NCBI GenBank assembly: GCA_037953625.1 | Contig: CM075650.1 | Coordinates: forward strand, 124,541,706-124,605,705 | Reading direction: 5' to 3' | Length of the DNA: 64,000 bases | Source of the DNA: Crotalaria pallida | Taxonomy: Eukaryota; Streptophyta; Magnoliopsida; Fabales; Fabaceae | Notes under the pieces: generated by a model | The model's input: only the letters and a program-made list of their open reading frames with translations | Databases searched by the model: none | What the model was told of the DNA's origin: nothing | Made by a program: the position numbers and the translations under genes | Shown: piece after piece, positions 31,501 through 42,306 of the stretch | Layout: each line of letters begins with the position of its first letter | Numbering within the stretch: the stretch's first letter is position 1

Positions 31501-31758
31501 ACTATTTTAATTTAATTCTGCTTACTCTGTTAACTATGCCATTTTACTATAACTGGAAAGATTGTTGCTGAGTTGGGAAGTTTTAATAATCATAAATGAA
31601 AACCCAACTTATGCTATCACGAGCTACTTTAATCTCTGTATGGAAACAAGTATTTTAGAAAAAAGATTTTCATTACTCCTCCAATTTATGCAAGTCCATA
31701 TTATTATATAAATACATATAGAGACTATATTTTGTAAACTAGAAGAGAGAGTGTTACA
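28584..31758 (+). mobile_element. Right LTR of Tekay-like chromovirus 1
   Basis: 3175 bases, very similar to 20824-23996. It ends in GTGTTACA at 31751-31758 and then abuts the trehalase exon at 31759. It holds the intact LTR ORF, ACTCGAGT sites and hairpins. Confidence 0.92.
30708..31193 (+). CDS. LTR-encoded protein, unknown function (element 1, intact copy)
   Basis: 161 codons within the right LTR. I recognise no known domain. It has a conserved N-terminal block (residues 1-70: RYLACIE, PLPSGVW, YHPNP, RPRRFRI, VPPFYAY), then a basic Arg/Ser/Pro/His-rich middle and an acidic tail with EIEEDPEE. The ATG at 30708 follows CCCATTGTAGGTG, an acceptor-like site also seen before the minus-strand copies, so it may be reached by splicing from the LTR promoter. 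A homologue of similar length and the same start is found in the LTRs of a divergent family (45309 and 53582, minus) and a third one (1451). Confidence 0.65.
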   Translation: MARYLACIELRPLPSGVWYYEDHRATFEGEVEVTLYHPNPLARVRPRRFRIHIIYTLHVPPFYAYHGPPPTRPARRFHSFRFRAATRSHPSASRVIREETPVPSPMSPVHGTPSADPVPSGRVPTQSDEIEEDPEEAESEGEPVEHSTGSQWGVGDPSGDT

Positions 31759-33817
31759 CATTACACCCGTTTTCTTGTAAACAATATAATTGGTTGTGAT
31801 CCATTTGATGGAAATTTCCTCAGCCAATGACCTTGCTTCTTTCAACCCTGTTTTCACAAGGCCTTCAACTAGAATGTGTTGAAGCGGGGCCCAACCATTT
31901 GGAAAGTCCCTATTACAAGTTTCATATTAGTCATTAACATATAGGCTTATGTTAAAGTGAAATATGTTTACCTGTGTTTCTCAGTGTAACTTCAACTAAA
32001 ATAGAATTGCTTGTTACTTACCACTGTTGTCCTGAATCAGTCAATGAAGTTGCAATTCCAGCAGCACGAATCAGACTTCAAGTTTTGAGACTTTCAAAAA
32101 CATTGCCCGCTAGCGAAGTATCTTAAGAAATATCAAACATATTAATCGTTTACTTAGAAAAAATGAATTTGTTAGACCAAAGGCGATAAGCATTACTTAT
32201 GAGCGTAGTATGGCCACAAACCGAAATAGTTTTAATTGAAACAATAACTAAAAGCATCCTCTATGTGCATTCAACAGAAAATCCGTTCTTGTTTAAGTTG
32301 ATAACCCGAAACGAATGTAAAATAAGTCGATCTTATATTCGAATAGCCTTGTCAAACATTCTCATCAAATTTTTCCTTATTAATCTAAAACTATTTACAC
32401 TTTATCACTCTATCAATATGTTTAAAGACAAACTATTTGATTTAAGTATTAATCTGCAGTTAATTTAAGTTTTGGCATGCAAGATCAAAATGATGAAATT
32501 GATGAAAATTACAAAGGAAAAATATGATAAAATTGTATTCAAGGCAACCTTGTGATGTAGAGTCCAGGCTTGCTAATTAGAAAAATAGTCGAACTTAGAA
32601 TCCCTATACTAAACAGATTTCAAAGTGATAAAACAATCACTTGTGTAATTAAATGCACTCTCTACTCACTAGTTGCTATTAAAGTTGATGTGTATATCAA
32701 GAATACCTGAGTAAAATGGCTTCATCCACAAAGGAACAAAATTAGAGGCAAATACGCAAATACATTTTGCTTTTGGTGTGGTGCTTCCCAAGCTTGAGTC
32801 TCCTATAAGTACCAAAGAGACAATCAGAACTCGGAAGAACTGCAGAAGCCTACCACATCTCCCCTTATGGTAGATTTCTGCAAGTAATGCTAAGAAATAC
32901 CTCGGATGTATTACTGCTCATCCAGTAATCAAGTTTCGTGTTTTAATTCCATAAAATAGAGTTCATTGCCTTCTTTCTAACATCATAAATCTCTAGAAAG
33001 TGTTCAGCTTTGCTATTATCTCCAGTAACTTTTGCAAAGAAGGCGATATTAAGTTCCATCTGAATCGATGAGCATTGCAGAGATAAACCGGTTATATATG
33101 TTGATTTCAGGTCTTCTTTTAGTTATATATTTTGAATCAATGAGCATTGCAAAGTTAAACAGGTTATATACTTTGAATTCAGGCCTTCTTTTAGCCATAT
33201 TGGTCTAAGACATACCCCAAGTAGAAATGCATTTAAATCAACAGGTATCACAGATGTTGTTGCCAATGTTGTGAAATCAGGTGGATCTCTGCATCAAATC
33301 GTGGTACATGATTATCAAATCATCAGTATTTTTTATACTTAAAGAAGGAAACATGTTAGAGCTAAGCTAATGTTTGTTCTGCTAAGAATGATGAGCATTT
33401 GACTGAAGGTGCCTCGCTTAGGCTTAGAAGCCTAATTAACAGAGTTACCACTTACTGCAACTACATCTCAGAGCCTAGGTACACATTCAGATGAATTTCA
33501 TGATTTTACATTTTTGATTTGTCAGAAATTTCAGTTCATAAAAAAATATTACCTCATCCATCTTCTGTTGAAATCCCATCCTGATTCAGCAGTTGACGCC
33601 AGATCACAGTAAAACTGTTGTTTTTTAGAAACATTCAAGAACTTGGAAGCAGATTCTTTGTCCTATGGCATTGAATTACCAAAAGTTATAGATTAAATGC
33701 CTTAAATGCCAGTTCATTGATACTACAGCTGTTAATAAACCACACTCACCATTATAGACTATTCTGCCCTTGGTTTGTTCCACACTGCATAATAATGATT
33801 TAAGGTGTGATTGCAAC
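31759..33817 (-). pseudogene. TRE1: Trehalase (GH37) pseudogene, 3' end cut by LTR insertion
   Basis: Trehalase splits trehalose into two glucose units. Exons on the minus strand: 33750-33817, 33553-33662, 33216-33288, 32901-33059, 32707-32802, 32022-32109 and 31759-31909 (truncated). They have GT/AG borders and encode family landmarks in order: NHYYAVWNKPR, ESGWDFNRRWM, TTLATTSVIPVDLNAF, NIAFFAKVTGDN, SNFVPLWMKPFYS, AAGIATSLTDSGQQW and FPNGWAPLQH. Decay: in-frame stops in the first, fourth and sixth exons listed, and an 8-base duplication (about 32747-32762) that shifts the fifth. The chromovirus LTR ends exactly where the last exon breaks off. The C-terminal exon was not found to the left, and the N-terminal exons are missing. 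A processed copy is excluded by the introns. Confidence 0.85.
33060..33203. repeat. Tandem duplication in a trehalase intron
   Basis: Two diverged copies of about 70 bases, each from TGAATCRATGAGCATTGCA to CTTCTTTTAG-CATAT. Confidence 0.7.
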
Positions 33818-34560
33818 CTTGAGCGTCCGAAATGGTCAGTTTATGTATTTCTAAAAAGAAAAAAAAAATAAAAGGTGAACCACCATTAGATTAGAGCAAA
33901 GTAAATGGTATATATATACAACTATACAAGATAACAAATTATAGAGCAGTTAAGGCTAAAAGCTTATAACAAAACTAGTGTTTGATGCCAAATCACAAAA
34001 TTAACCAAAAAAGAAGCGAAGATCCGAGAAAAGCATGAACAATGAAGGCATGCAATTGAGGAGCATCGATTGATCTCTCTCGTTGTAAGGAACCCTAATT
34101 TTTTTATCAACCACTATCATTCATTTATCAATCAATAGAACTGAAAAATTGGGGTTTCTTATGCAAAAAATGCACCCGAATCAACAGATATTGGAGTGAG
34201 AGAATTGAGCAAAGTCTTAAAAATGCACCGGAATGAACAAAGTGAGACACTTAAAAATGCAACCGAATCAACGAAGTGAGACACATAAAGTGAAGATTAG
34301 GGATTGAGATTGAACCCACTATCGACATGAGCAACCAGCCAATGGGTTGGAAGGATCACGAGGGAGATGAGCAAAGGGAGAAGTTGCAGCGAAGGAAAGG
34401 GAATGGAGGGCGAGGTCTATGAGGCTTTGGAGGTGATGGTGGTGGTGGGGGCGGTGGGTTTTGGGAAGTTGAAGAAGAAGAAGAAGAAGTAGCAGCAACG
34501 TGAAGAAGATGAAGAAGAAGAAAGGGAAGTTCTTACTTCTTAGCAACTTTAATTTATTTT
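33818..34560. other. No gene recognised; small repeat and GAAGAA tract
   Basis: AT-rich. Two diverged copies of about 35 bases with CTTAAAAATGCAMCSGAAT lie at 34215-34285. A GAAGAAG-rich tract (34470-34525) gives a 75-codon minus-strand frame (34319-34546) starting with a Phe/Leu run. This is low complexity and not convincing as a gene. No N-terminal trehalase exon was seen. Confidence 0.4.
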
Positions 34561-34772
34561 TTTTAATAATGTTTTTTAAAATTAAAATTTATAATTTGCC
34601 AATAGGTATAAAGGGCTAAATTAAATTAATTTACTTTTTATGTTGGACAAAATTGTAAAAATTATATTTGACTACTTCAAGGAATCACATGGCACACATG
34701 TCTTAGGTGTCAACTTCTTATTAGTTTAATAAAAGGTTGCATAACAACCATCCAATTTGAGGTTGCATGATA
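34561..34772. repeat. One arm of a foldback MITE
   Basis: Matches the reverse complement of 62519-62730 and, more weakly, the plus strand of 62700-62918. It ends in GGTTGCATGATAG. Its partner arm is missing. Confidence 0.65.
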
Positions 34773-35032
34773 GAAATATACATAAAATAATTATAATTGG
34801 AAATTTCATCCTTTCCTATACCTAAATTATTAGAGGTAAAGGGAATATATCTTAACAAAATCAGGTTTAAGTCCCTCTAATGAATTCAGCCTTGGGTATT
34901 TACTTTTCATTATAAATTATGATTCTGGTAACAAACGCATATATGCAATTAGCAAAAACCTTGGTAAGGCGGTGTTACCGGAGATCATGTTTTTCGTAAT
35001 CAATTAAGAAACCCCAGTAACAAATTATCAAT
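34773..35032. other. No feature recognised
   Basis: AT-rich intergenic sequence without ORF or repeat that I can name. Confidence 0.4.
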
Positions 35033-35612
35033 GTAACACCCCTTAATATATACCCTTATTATTATAATACTATTATTTTTGTTGTGTTAATTATTATTAG
35101 GTTATGAAAGTATGAGTTAATTAAAAATTTAAAATAATAGTAAAGAAACTCTCCTTCAAAAGAAAAAATTTGGACCATTATTATTATTATTATCCAAAAG
35201 GTAGTGTTCATGTTACATGTCCAAAATATTGACTTTAGGCTATACTATATGCACATATTACGTCAAAATACACACACACACACACACATAAGCTCAGACC
35301 CAATGATTTCATATCCCAAAATATACTTAGTATGTGATGGACTAATACATCAGCTCATTCTCCTATTCCGAGCGGAGTATGATCCTTGTTGGTTGCTGGA
35401 AGTGTTTCCACACTTCCGGTACCTATCAAACATAAAGGGAAACAAGGAGTGAGTCAAGTCTTATAGCCTAAGTAGATAGTAAGGGAAAGATTTCTAGGTT
35501 TGCAAACACATGCATCAAACCAATATGCATATGGTTCATGATGTCACACATTCATATTCAATCATTATCTTTTCATGCAATCTACAGGTATGCATGCTCA
35601 TCTCACATGTCC

Positions 35613-35842
35613 ATCCAATCACTGGATCGCAAATCCAATCTTTGGATTTTATTCATATAAGAATCCAATCTCTGGATTCTATTCTTTTTTATCCAATCGT
35701 TAGATTTCCATTTATCAAGTTATTCTCCATATCATATCACACATCTCCTCACTACTCTCTCACACTCATGGGAAAGGCAGACGGGAGTAAGTGTCTCGCA
35801 ACCAATGTTTGCCATAATACTTGGTCAATCTCTGGTCCAAGT
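35613..35842 (-). repeat. Hairpins in the fourth LTR-like sequence
   Basis: 35613-35627 (ATCCA-ATCAC-TGGAT), 35632-35648 (AATCCA-ATCTT-TGGATT), 35661-35679 (GAATCCA-ATCTC-TGGATTC), a decayed one near 35690, and arms ACTTGG/CCAAGT at 35819-35842. The flanks extend by matching bases while the loop stays near ATCNY. Confidence 0.65.
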
Positions 35843-36429
35843 ACAACCCTTCTTGGGAACGGCTCTAGTCGAGACCACCCTCAATCGGCCCCTAAATGAC
35901 CAAGTGACAGATAGAATTATATGTGGTTACTATAGAATGATTTCGCAACAAGGGTAGCTAATAATGTCACTCTAGGTCCTCAGTTCTTCCCACAAACACA
36001 ATTCCCGCAGTTGTTCGACAAAGTTACAACCTAGTCATTATATCATTCTCGTTATAGGCTCTCGGAGCCATCACGTAATCCTTTCCCATTTTCCTAACCG
36101 TCTACCTTAACACCATATATGATGCATGATTCAATTGACCCTTAATTGAACTGTGGATCATAGATGATATCTATAACAATATTTCCATCATTTATTGCAT
36201 ACCTTTTGTGTGCTAATAATCCTTATTTCCTTGATTCATCTATGTCCAGGTTCAATTTTGAGTCGTCCTCCTTATATTCATATCAGTCGTCAGATCATTG
36301 GATTTGGATAATTAAGTGAAATACATTTGAAATTTGCCTTGTTTATCCATTCTTACTGATTTTCTATTTTTCTGCAAAGTTAACTACATGGTTAATCAGT
36401 TATTCTGTATGAAAAAAAGAATTAGGGTG

Positions 36430-36560
36430 CTGATTTTAATCAGTATAACTGGTTACTAGATTGGGGTAATCAATAACTCCTGTGTATTTTAACTAGTTAT
36501 GTACTAATTATTGCCACGATAATCGGTTACTCTTCAGGGTAACCGGTTATTTTGGCATAA
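36430..36560. repeat. TAACCGGTTA-like site cluster
   Basis: Variants near 36440, 36490, 36521 and 36539 (ATAACTGGTTAC, TAACTAGTTATG, ATAATCGGTTAC, GTAACCGGTTAT). A second cluster of about six lies at 60270-60440. Confidence 0.6.
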
Positions 36561-36654
36561 ACTGGCATGAAACTTATTTCTATTCTAGAATTTCACTTTC
36601 AATTCACTTCCAATGATTCTTAGATAGTCTCATGATTGTATATTCATAAACAAT

Positions 36655-36671
36655 CCACATATACATGGCAT
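36655..36671. repeat. LINE target-site duplication, left copy
   Basis: CCACATATACATGGCAT, identical to 57169-57185, and directly followed by the CAA-repeat tail of the LINE. Confidence 0.92.
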
Positions 36672-36864
36672 CAACAACAACAACTAAGCCTTTGTCCCAC
36701 TAAGTGGGGTCGGCTACATGGATCAAACGACACCATAAAGGCCTATCATAAATCATGTCTTTCGATAAGGCATTGATTGTCATATCCTTCTTAATTGTTT
36801 CACCTATAGTTTTTCTAGGTCTTCCTCTTCCTCTAGCCCTTGTAGTACCCTCCATTTGGTCTAC

Positions 36865-36869
36865 CCTCC
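36865..36869. repeat. Target-site duplication CCTCC, left copy
   Basis: CCTCC here and at 42307-42311 flank the non-autonomous LTR element. Confidence 0.85.
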
Positions 36870-38434
36870 TGATTAGGGTCTAATATGTGATGTTTTTGTA
36901 CCTTTTTTGCCTCCCTTTTACATAGTAAGTGGCTTGTTTCTTGAGTAAATTGGAATAAAACAATGAATTTTGTCATTATAAGATTTCTGGAACCTTTTGA
37001 TGTGTTTGGTTTGTTTTCAGGTATTTAAGCTCTTAAAACAATGATTTTTGCAAAGGAATGAAGAAGGAGAGCTTGATACTTGAATTGGGAAGAAAAAGAG
37101 GAAAAATGAAGAAAAGTTGACCGTGGCGCTCAGGCGCGGGCTGGGGTCAACTGGCCAATAATGGGGTGAATTTGGTTGATTTTTCAGACAGCTGCACGCC
37201 CAGGCGCAGGAGTTTCACGCCTGGGCGCGCAAAATGCGAGAAAGTGACACTGTTTGCTGTTTTGATAATAACTTGAGCTACGCTTATCCAAATGAGCCGA
37301 CCTGGGTATCATTTTAAAGCTAAGGAAAATATCTACAACTTTGCCAGAAATAGCCTTGCTCAAATTCGTCCATCTTGAGGGTCAAAATCAGTGTCGAAGT
37401 TGCTGTCAGACACAAATATGGGATTCTAGTAGGATTTTAATGATAAATTCTATTTGTAAATAAGATTCTTAAAGATTAGTTTATTTTAATAGGATCTTAT
37501 CATATTATATTCAGATTTAGGATTAGTTTTATTCAAATAAAAATCTTATCACATTAGATTGAAAATTAGGTTAGTTTTTATCTATATAATAATAGGATCA
37601 GGATTCATTCAAACCGGAGAGAGAGTTACCACGTTTTTAGAGAGAGAAATAGTGAGAGAGCTTTTGGAGGCAAGTTGAAGGATTGCAATTTGTGATTGGA
37701 GATTGGGGTAATTCCATGTCTCTCATTATGATTTTCATTATTCTTCTTTCTTCTTCTCTAATCATGTGTAACTAAACTCCTTTTTGGGAACATGTGGATT
37801 TGTATGGAACCTTTGTAGTTTTTGTTTAATGAATTGATGTTTTTCCATTAAGTATTGTGTTTGATTATGTTTTTATTGTTTATCATGAATTTGATATCGT
37901 TTATGATTTGGTAATTCTAATTGAATAGGAATATTGAATTAGGATTTAGACCTTTAATCAAACAATTCAATTGCATGGGGATATATTTATGTCTATGAAT
38001 TGGATAACCATTTAATAATTTCAATTGAACATTAATTGGTAGATTAGGATTTAAGGCTCTGCTTAAGGAATTAAGAGAGATTAAGTTACTAAGAAACAAG
38101 GTTGACCTAAGGAATTAGGCGGCTTTTACCCTTGCAAAATTGGTTCAATACTTAGGAAATTCATTGATTCGTTAACAAGTGCTTTTGGAACCTATAGTGA
38201 AACATGTACCCAAGCTTTCCCAAATCTTTTCACAACCACTTTTAATTTGCGTTTTTGTTTTACAATTTAATTTAGTTTCAAAGTTTTCAAGTTAACTGAA
38301 TCATCCTTTGAATTTCACTTAATAACTACATTTAGGCGAGAATTGTTGTAATCGATTTTAGTCCTCGTTGGGAACGACATCCCACTTCCACTTTATTACT
38401 TGTACGATCTGGTGCACTTGCCAGAATCCCAACG
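36870..38434 (+). mobile_element. Left LTR of the non-autonomous element
   Basis: 1565 bases. It differs from the right LTR by substitutions and small indels, for example near 36960-36990 and 37120-37140, so this insertion is older than the chromovirus at 44107. The last base is G instead of the expected A. Confidence 0.87.
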
Positions 38435-38436
38435 AG

Positions 38437-38458
38437 TTTTTTGCGCCATTGCCGGGGA
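38437..38458 (+). promoter_or_regulatory. Primer-binding site of Athila/Tat type
   Basis: TTTTTGCGCCATTGCCGGGG differs by one base and one indel from the site usual in Athila/Tat elements, which matches tRNA-Asp. Confidence 0.65.
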
Positions 38459-38512
38459 TTAAAATTAGATTTTAATAATTTTTTGGTACTAGGAGTAGTT
38501 ATAGAGTGAAAT

Positions 38513-39226
38513 ATGAAATGTACAATAATGAATTTTGAGGATTTAGATTTTTATAATTTTGTTTTGAATTCACCTTCTCTTACTTATGATGCAAATACCT
38601 CGATTTATGAGATTGAGGAATTGTATTTCAATGAGTATAAGAAATCTGTCATAGAGGAATTGGTACAAAAGTATTTCGTTAAGGAAGACCAAAATACTAA
38701 TTTCTCTGAAAATTTAGAAGAAAAAGAAATTAAGTTGCATCATGAGGTAGTAGAGGTGAAACAAAACAAAGCAAACGAGGGTAGGATAATAGTAGAGAAA
38801 TTTGACTCATCCTTGCGTGCTGAATTTTCTGAACTTAAAAATTGTGTTAAATCTCTTGCATGTTTGGACGATTCAAAATTTTTCAATTATGTTCAACCCC
38901 TGAGTTTGCATGAAATTTTTCTAAATCATCAACATAATTCATTGTTGTACCATGGAATGAATAAAGATCCCGAGAATGTGGTTTTCCCAATTCATGGAGT
39001 TAACACCTTCATGAATGAGGAAAACTACAAATTGTTTGAGATGATGTATGGAGTAAGGAATGTACCTTTTGACCCTGGAGGGATTGGACTTATTTCTAAA
39101 ACTTCCTTACTCCACCATCATCCATGCTCATTCCCATGGGATATGGGAGTAACTTGTTATTCCTGCATCACATGGGATTTAACTCATAGGATTTGGGATC
39201 CTGGTGGATTCTCTTTAGTTTTGTAG
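38513..39226 (+). CDS. Unknown 237-codon ORF in the non-autonomous LTR element
   Basis: The only sizeable frame between the LTRs. ATG 38513 is the first in frame, 78 bases after the LTR. The N-terminal half is acidic and Glu/Lys-rich (about residues 30-110), possibly coiled. The C-terminal half has Pro, Gly, His and Trp residues. I see no CCHC knuckle, protease or polymerase motif and do not recognise the protein. It may be a diverged gag remnant, a captured host exon or a chance frame. About 1.5 kb downstream (39227-40742) is non-coding, with T-rich and A-rich stretches and two GTTTGGGGGAG motifs. Confidence 0.5.
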   Translation: MKCTIMNFEDLDFYNFVLNSPSLTYDANTSIYEIEELYFNEYKKSVIEELVQKYFVKEDQNTNFSENLEEKEIKLHHEVVEVKQNKANEGRIIVEKFDSSLRAEFSELKNCVKSLACLDDSKFFNYVQPLSLHEIFLNHQHNSLLYHGMNKDPENVVFPIHGVNTFMNEENYKLFEMMYGVRNVPFDPGGIGLISKTSLLHHHPCSFPWDMGVTCYSCITWDLTHRIWDPGGFSLVL

Positions 39227-40742
39227 TAGTGAAGGATTTAAATTTTTAATTAGGAGATTGAATAAAGAGTTTAGAGTTTTCTATATGTAATTGCTAATGG
39301 GGTGCTTCTAGCACTATTTTTAGTTGTTCATGTGACACAGGTGAATAAGTTTGGGGGAGTCTCCACCATGGTGCATCAAGAGAGAATGTTGTGCTACAAA
39401 GGGAAGTCTCTAACTCCTTGCTTTTGTTTTTAGTTTTTAATTTTTATTTTGTAGTTTAGATTTAGTGTGTGTGCTTGAGGACAAGCCAACCTCTAAGTTT
39501 GGGGGAGTAGAACAAAATAAAAATTTTTCTGAACTTGATTTCTCCCTTGGCTTTGTGTTGGGTTTTGTCCTGGCATGAGTAGGCACTAATTCTAGGTGTT
39601 AGATTTGTCCCTTTCATAGGTGTAAATGCTTGATTGTGATTTCTGACTTGTTTTACCCAGATACTAATTGGATTTAGCTTTGAAAATTTTTGAAAATTAG
39701 TTGTTTGGCAAACTTGTTGTGAATGATTGATTGGTGAATTGACCTTAACCAGTGAGATTTTGAGCCTACACACTTGAAGGAGTAAAGCTTAATGAATATT
39801 GTGATGAAACTCCTATTTCTTTCATGAGTGTTGTTCGCTTTGATTGTTTGTTCTAGAACTTGACTTGCGACCTTTTCAAAATTGACAATTGATTGAATGC
39901 ATGAACATGATTAAGGCACTTAGGTTTGTGTTTTTGTGGCCTTCAACAAATTTTCGAGGAATAATATTCCCTTTGTTGCCCAATTTGAGCCTTTGAGATT
40001 TAGTGATTTTCTTTGGTACCCTACATGAATTTATTTTTTGTGAAGTACCTTCGAAATTGTGAATGAGCAATTAAGAGGAATGTTAGGAAAAAATGGTGAA
40101 AGTGTAAGTGCTGAAAGTTGGTGTTTCTATTTCTCTTCTTTAAAAAAATTAAAAAAAATAAAAAAAAAAGCAACAATTGTGTGAAAATTAAAAAAAAAAG
40201 AGTATAGAAAAAGAAAGAAAAGAAAGAAAAGGAAAGAAGATCAAGTGAATTGAGTTAAGATTGTTTAATTACTTTCCTTGCTCATTTCATAATTTAAAAG
40301 GGAAGTGTTGTGGTTTCATGATTAAACCCTTTGTTTATCTTTTTATTCTTTTATCCCACTTGACACTTTTAGCCATGGCCCCGCTACAACCAAATAAAGA
40401 CCTTATGATTTGTGCATGCGGTCAATAAATTCAGTGGAGATGTAGGTCTATAGTCAAGCTTATGGTAACATGCTCTCATTGTTTGAACTTGAGTGAATTG
40501 ATAAATATTACCCTTACATATGAGGGATGTTGAGAGGTTATGTGGTCACTAATCTTTTGTTCACTTTGAGTTTGTTTTTCAACTGGTTTTCATTGGGGTG
40601 ATTCGCAAGTGAAGAAAGGTATCTTGGGTAGGTGAGTTGGAATTTATGATTAGGTTGCTATATCTTGGGAGGGGAGAGTCTAAGGCTCTGAATTTTTGTT
40701 TTACTTTTGCCTGGGACATGCAAAATGCTAAGTTTGAGGGTG
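39227..40742. other. Non-coding internal part of the non-autonomous element
   Basis: Contains GTTTGGGGGAG at about 39350 and 39498 (polypurine-like), an A-rich stretch at 40140-40250 and the polypurine tract before 40743. No supported gene. Confidence 0.5.
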
Positions 40743-42306
40743 TGATTGGGGTCTAATATGTGATGTTTTTGTACCTTTTTTGCCTCCCTTTTACATAGTA
40801 AGTGGCTTGTTTCTTGAGTAAATTGGAATAAATTTCTTGAACCTTTTGATGTGTTTGGTTTGTTTTCAAGTATTTAAACTCTTAAAACAATGATTTTTGC
40901 AAAGGAATGAAGAAGGAGAGCTTGGTACTTGAATTGGAAAGAAAAAGAGGAAAAATGAAGAAAAGTTTACCATTGCGCCCAAGCGCGGGTCCCACGCGCT
41001 CAGGCGTGGGCTGGGGTCAACTTGCCAATAATGGGGTGCATTTGGTTGATTTTTTCAGACAGCTGCACGCACAGGCGCAGGAGTTTCACACATGGGCGCG
41101 CAAAATGTGAGAAAGTGACATTGTTCACTGTTTTGATCATAACATGAGCTACGCTTATCCAAATGAGGCTATTTGGGTATCATTTTAAAGCTAAGGGAAA
41201 GATCTACAACTTTGTCAGAAATAGCCTTGCTCAAATTCGTCCATATTGGGGGTCAAAAGCAGTGACGAAGTTGCTGTCAAACACAAATACGGGATTCTAG
41301 AAGGATTTTAATGATAAATTCTATTTGTAAATAAGATTCTTAAAGATTAGTTTATTTTAATAGGATCTTATCATATTATATTCAGATTTAGGATTAGTTT
41401 TATTCAAATAAAAATCTTATCACATTAGATTGAAAATTAGGTTAGTTTTTATCTATATAATAATAGGATTAGAATTCATTCAAACCAGAGAGGGAGTTAC
41501 CACGTATTTAGAGAGAGCAATAGTGAGAGAGATTTTGGAGACAAGTTGAAGGATTGCAATTTGTGATTCGAGATTGGGATAATTCCATGTCTCTCATTAT
41601 GATTTTCATGATTCTTCTTTCTTCTTCTCTAATCATGTGTAACTAAACTCCTTTTTGGGAACATGTGGATTTGTATGGAACCTTTGTAGTTTTTATTTAA
41701 TGAATTGATGTTTTTTCCGTTAAGTATTGTGTTTGATTATGTTTTTATTGTTTATCATGAATTTGATATCGTTTATGATTTGGTAATTCTAATTGAATAG
41801 GAATATTGAATTAGGATTTAGACCTTTAATCAAACAATTCAATTGCATAGGGATATATTTATGTCTATGAATTGGATAACCATTTAATAATTTTGATTGA
41901 ACGTTAATTGGTAGATTAGGATTTCAGGCTCTGCTTAAGGAATTAAGAGAGATTAAGTTACTAAGAAACAAGGTTGACCTAAGGAATTAGGCGGCTTTTA
42001 CCCTTGCAAAATTGGTTCAATACTTAGGAAATTCATTGATTCGTTAACAAGTGCTTTTGGAACCTATAGTGAAACATGTACCCAAGCTTTCCCAAATCTT
42101 TTCACAACCACTTTTAATTTGCGTTTTTGTTTTACAATTTAATTTAGTTTCAAAGTTTTCAAGTTAACTGAATCATCCTTTGAATTTCACTTAATAACTA
42201 CATTTAGGTGAGAATTGTTTTAATCGATTTTAGTCCTCGTTGGGAACGACATCCCACTTCCACTTTATTACTTGTACGATCTGGTGCACTTGCCAGAATC
42301 CCAACA
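40743..42306 (+). mobile_element. Right LTR of the non-autonomous element
   Basis: 1564 bases, pairs with 36870-38434. Followed by the duplication CCTCC at 42307-42311 and then LINE sequence. Confidence 0.87.

Larger units (their letters stand above)
35033..36654 (-). mobile_element. Old LTR-like sequence (fourth family), left part
   Basis: Begins TGTAACACCCC, like the ends of the chromovirus LTRs. In reverse orientation it has a hairpin array (35613-35842) and TAACCGGTTA-like sites (36440-36560) in the order seen in the other long LTRs. No LTR ORF was found between 35033 and 35600. It is interrupted at 36655 by the LINE and appears to continue at 57186-57331 and 59696-60430. The assignment rests on architecture, not on alignment. 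Confidence 0.45.
36870..42306 (+). mobile_element. Non-autonomous LTR retrotransposon (Tat/Athila-like signals)
   Basis: LTRs at 36870-38434 and 40743-42306 start TGATTRGGG and end CCCAACR. The 5-base duplication CCTCC flanks the element. After the left LTR, TTTTTGCGCCATTGCCGGGG resembles the tRNA primer site of Athila/Tat elements. AAGTTTGAGGGTG before the right LTR is the polypurine tract. The 2.3 kb inside has no gag or pol, only one unknown ORF, so movement would need enzymes supplied in trans. Confidence 0.87.

Noticed and set aside
32199..32468. Plus-strand 89-codon frame next to the trehalase pseudogene
   Set aside because: It lies in an intron on the opposite strand and has no recognisable domain or conserved pattern.
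34319..34546. Possible signal-anchor protein on the minus strand
   Set aside because: Its Phe/Leu and His runs come from a GAAGAA/GGTGGT tract; no supporting exon or homologue.
40907..41110. 67-codon frame in the LTR of the non-autonomous element, with GCGC-rich repeats
   Set aside because: The corresponding frame is disrupted in the left LTR (37060-37240); no sign of selection.
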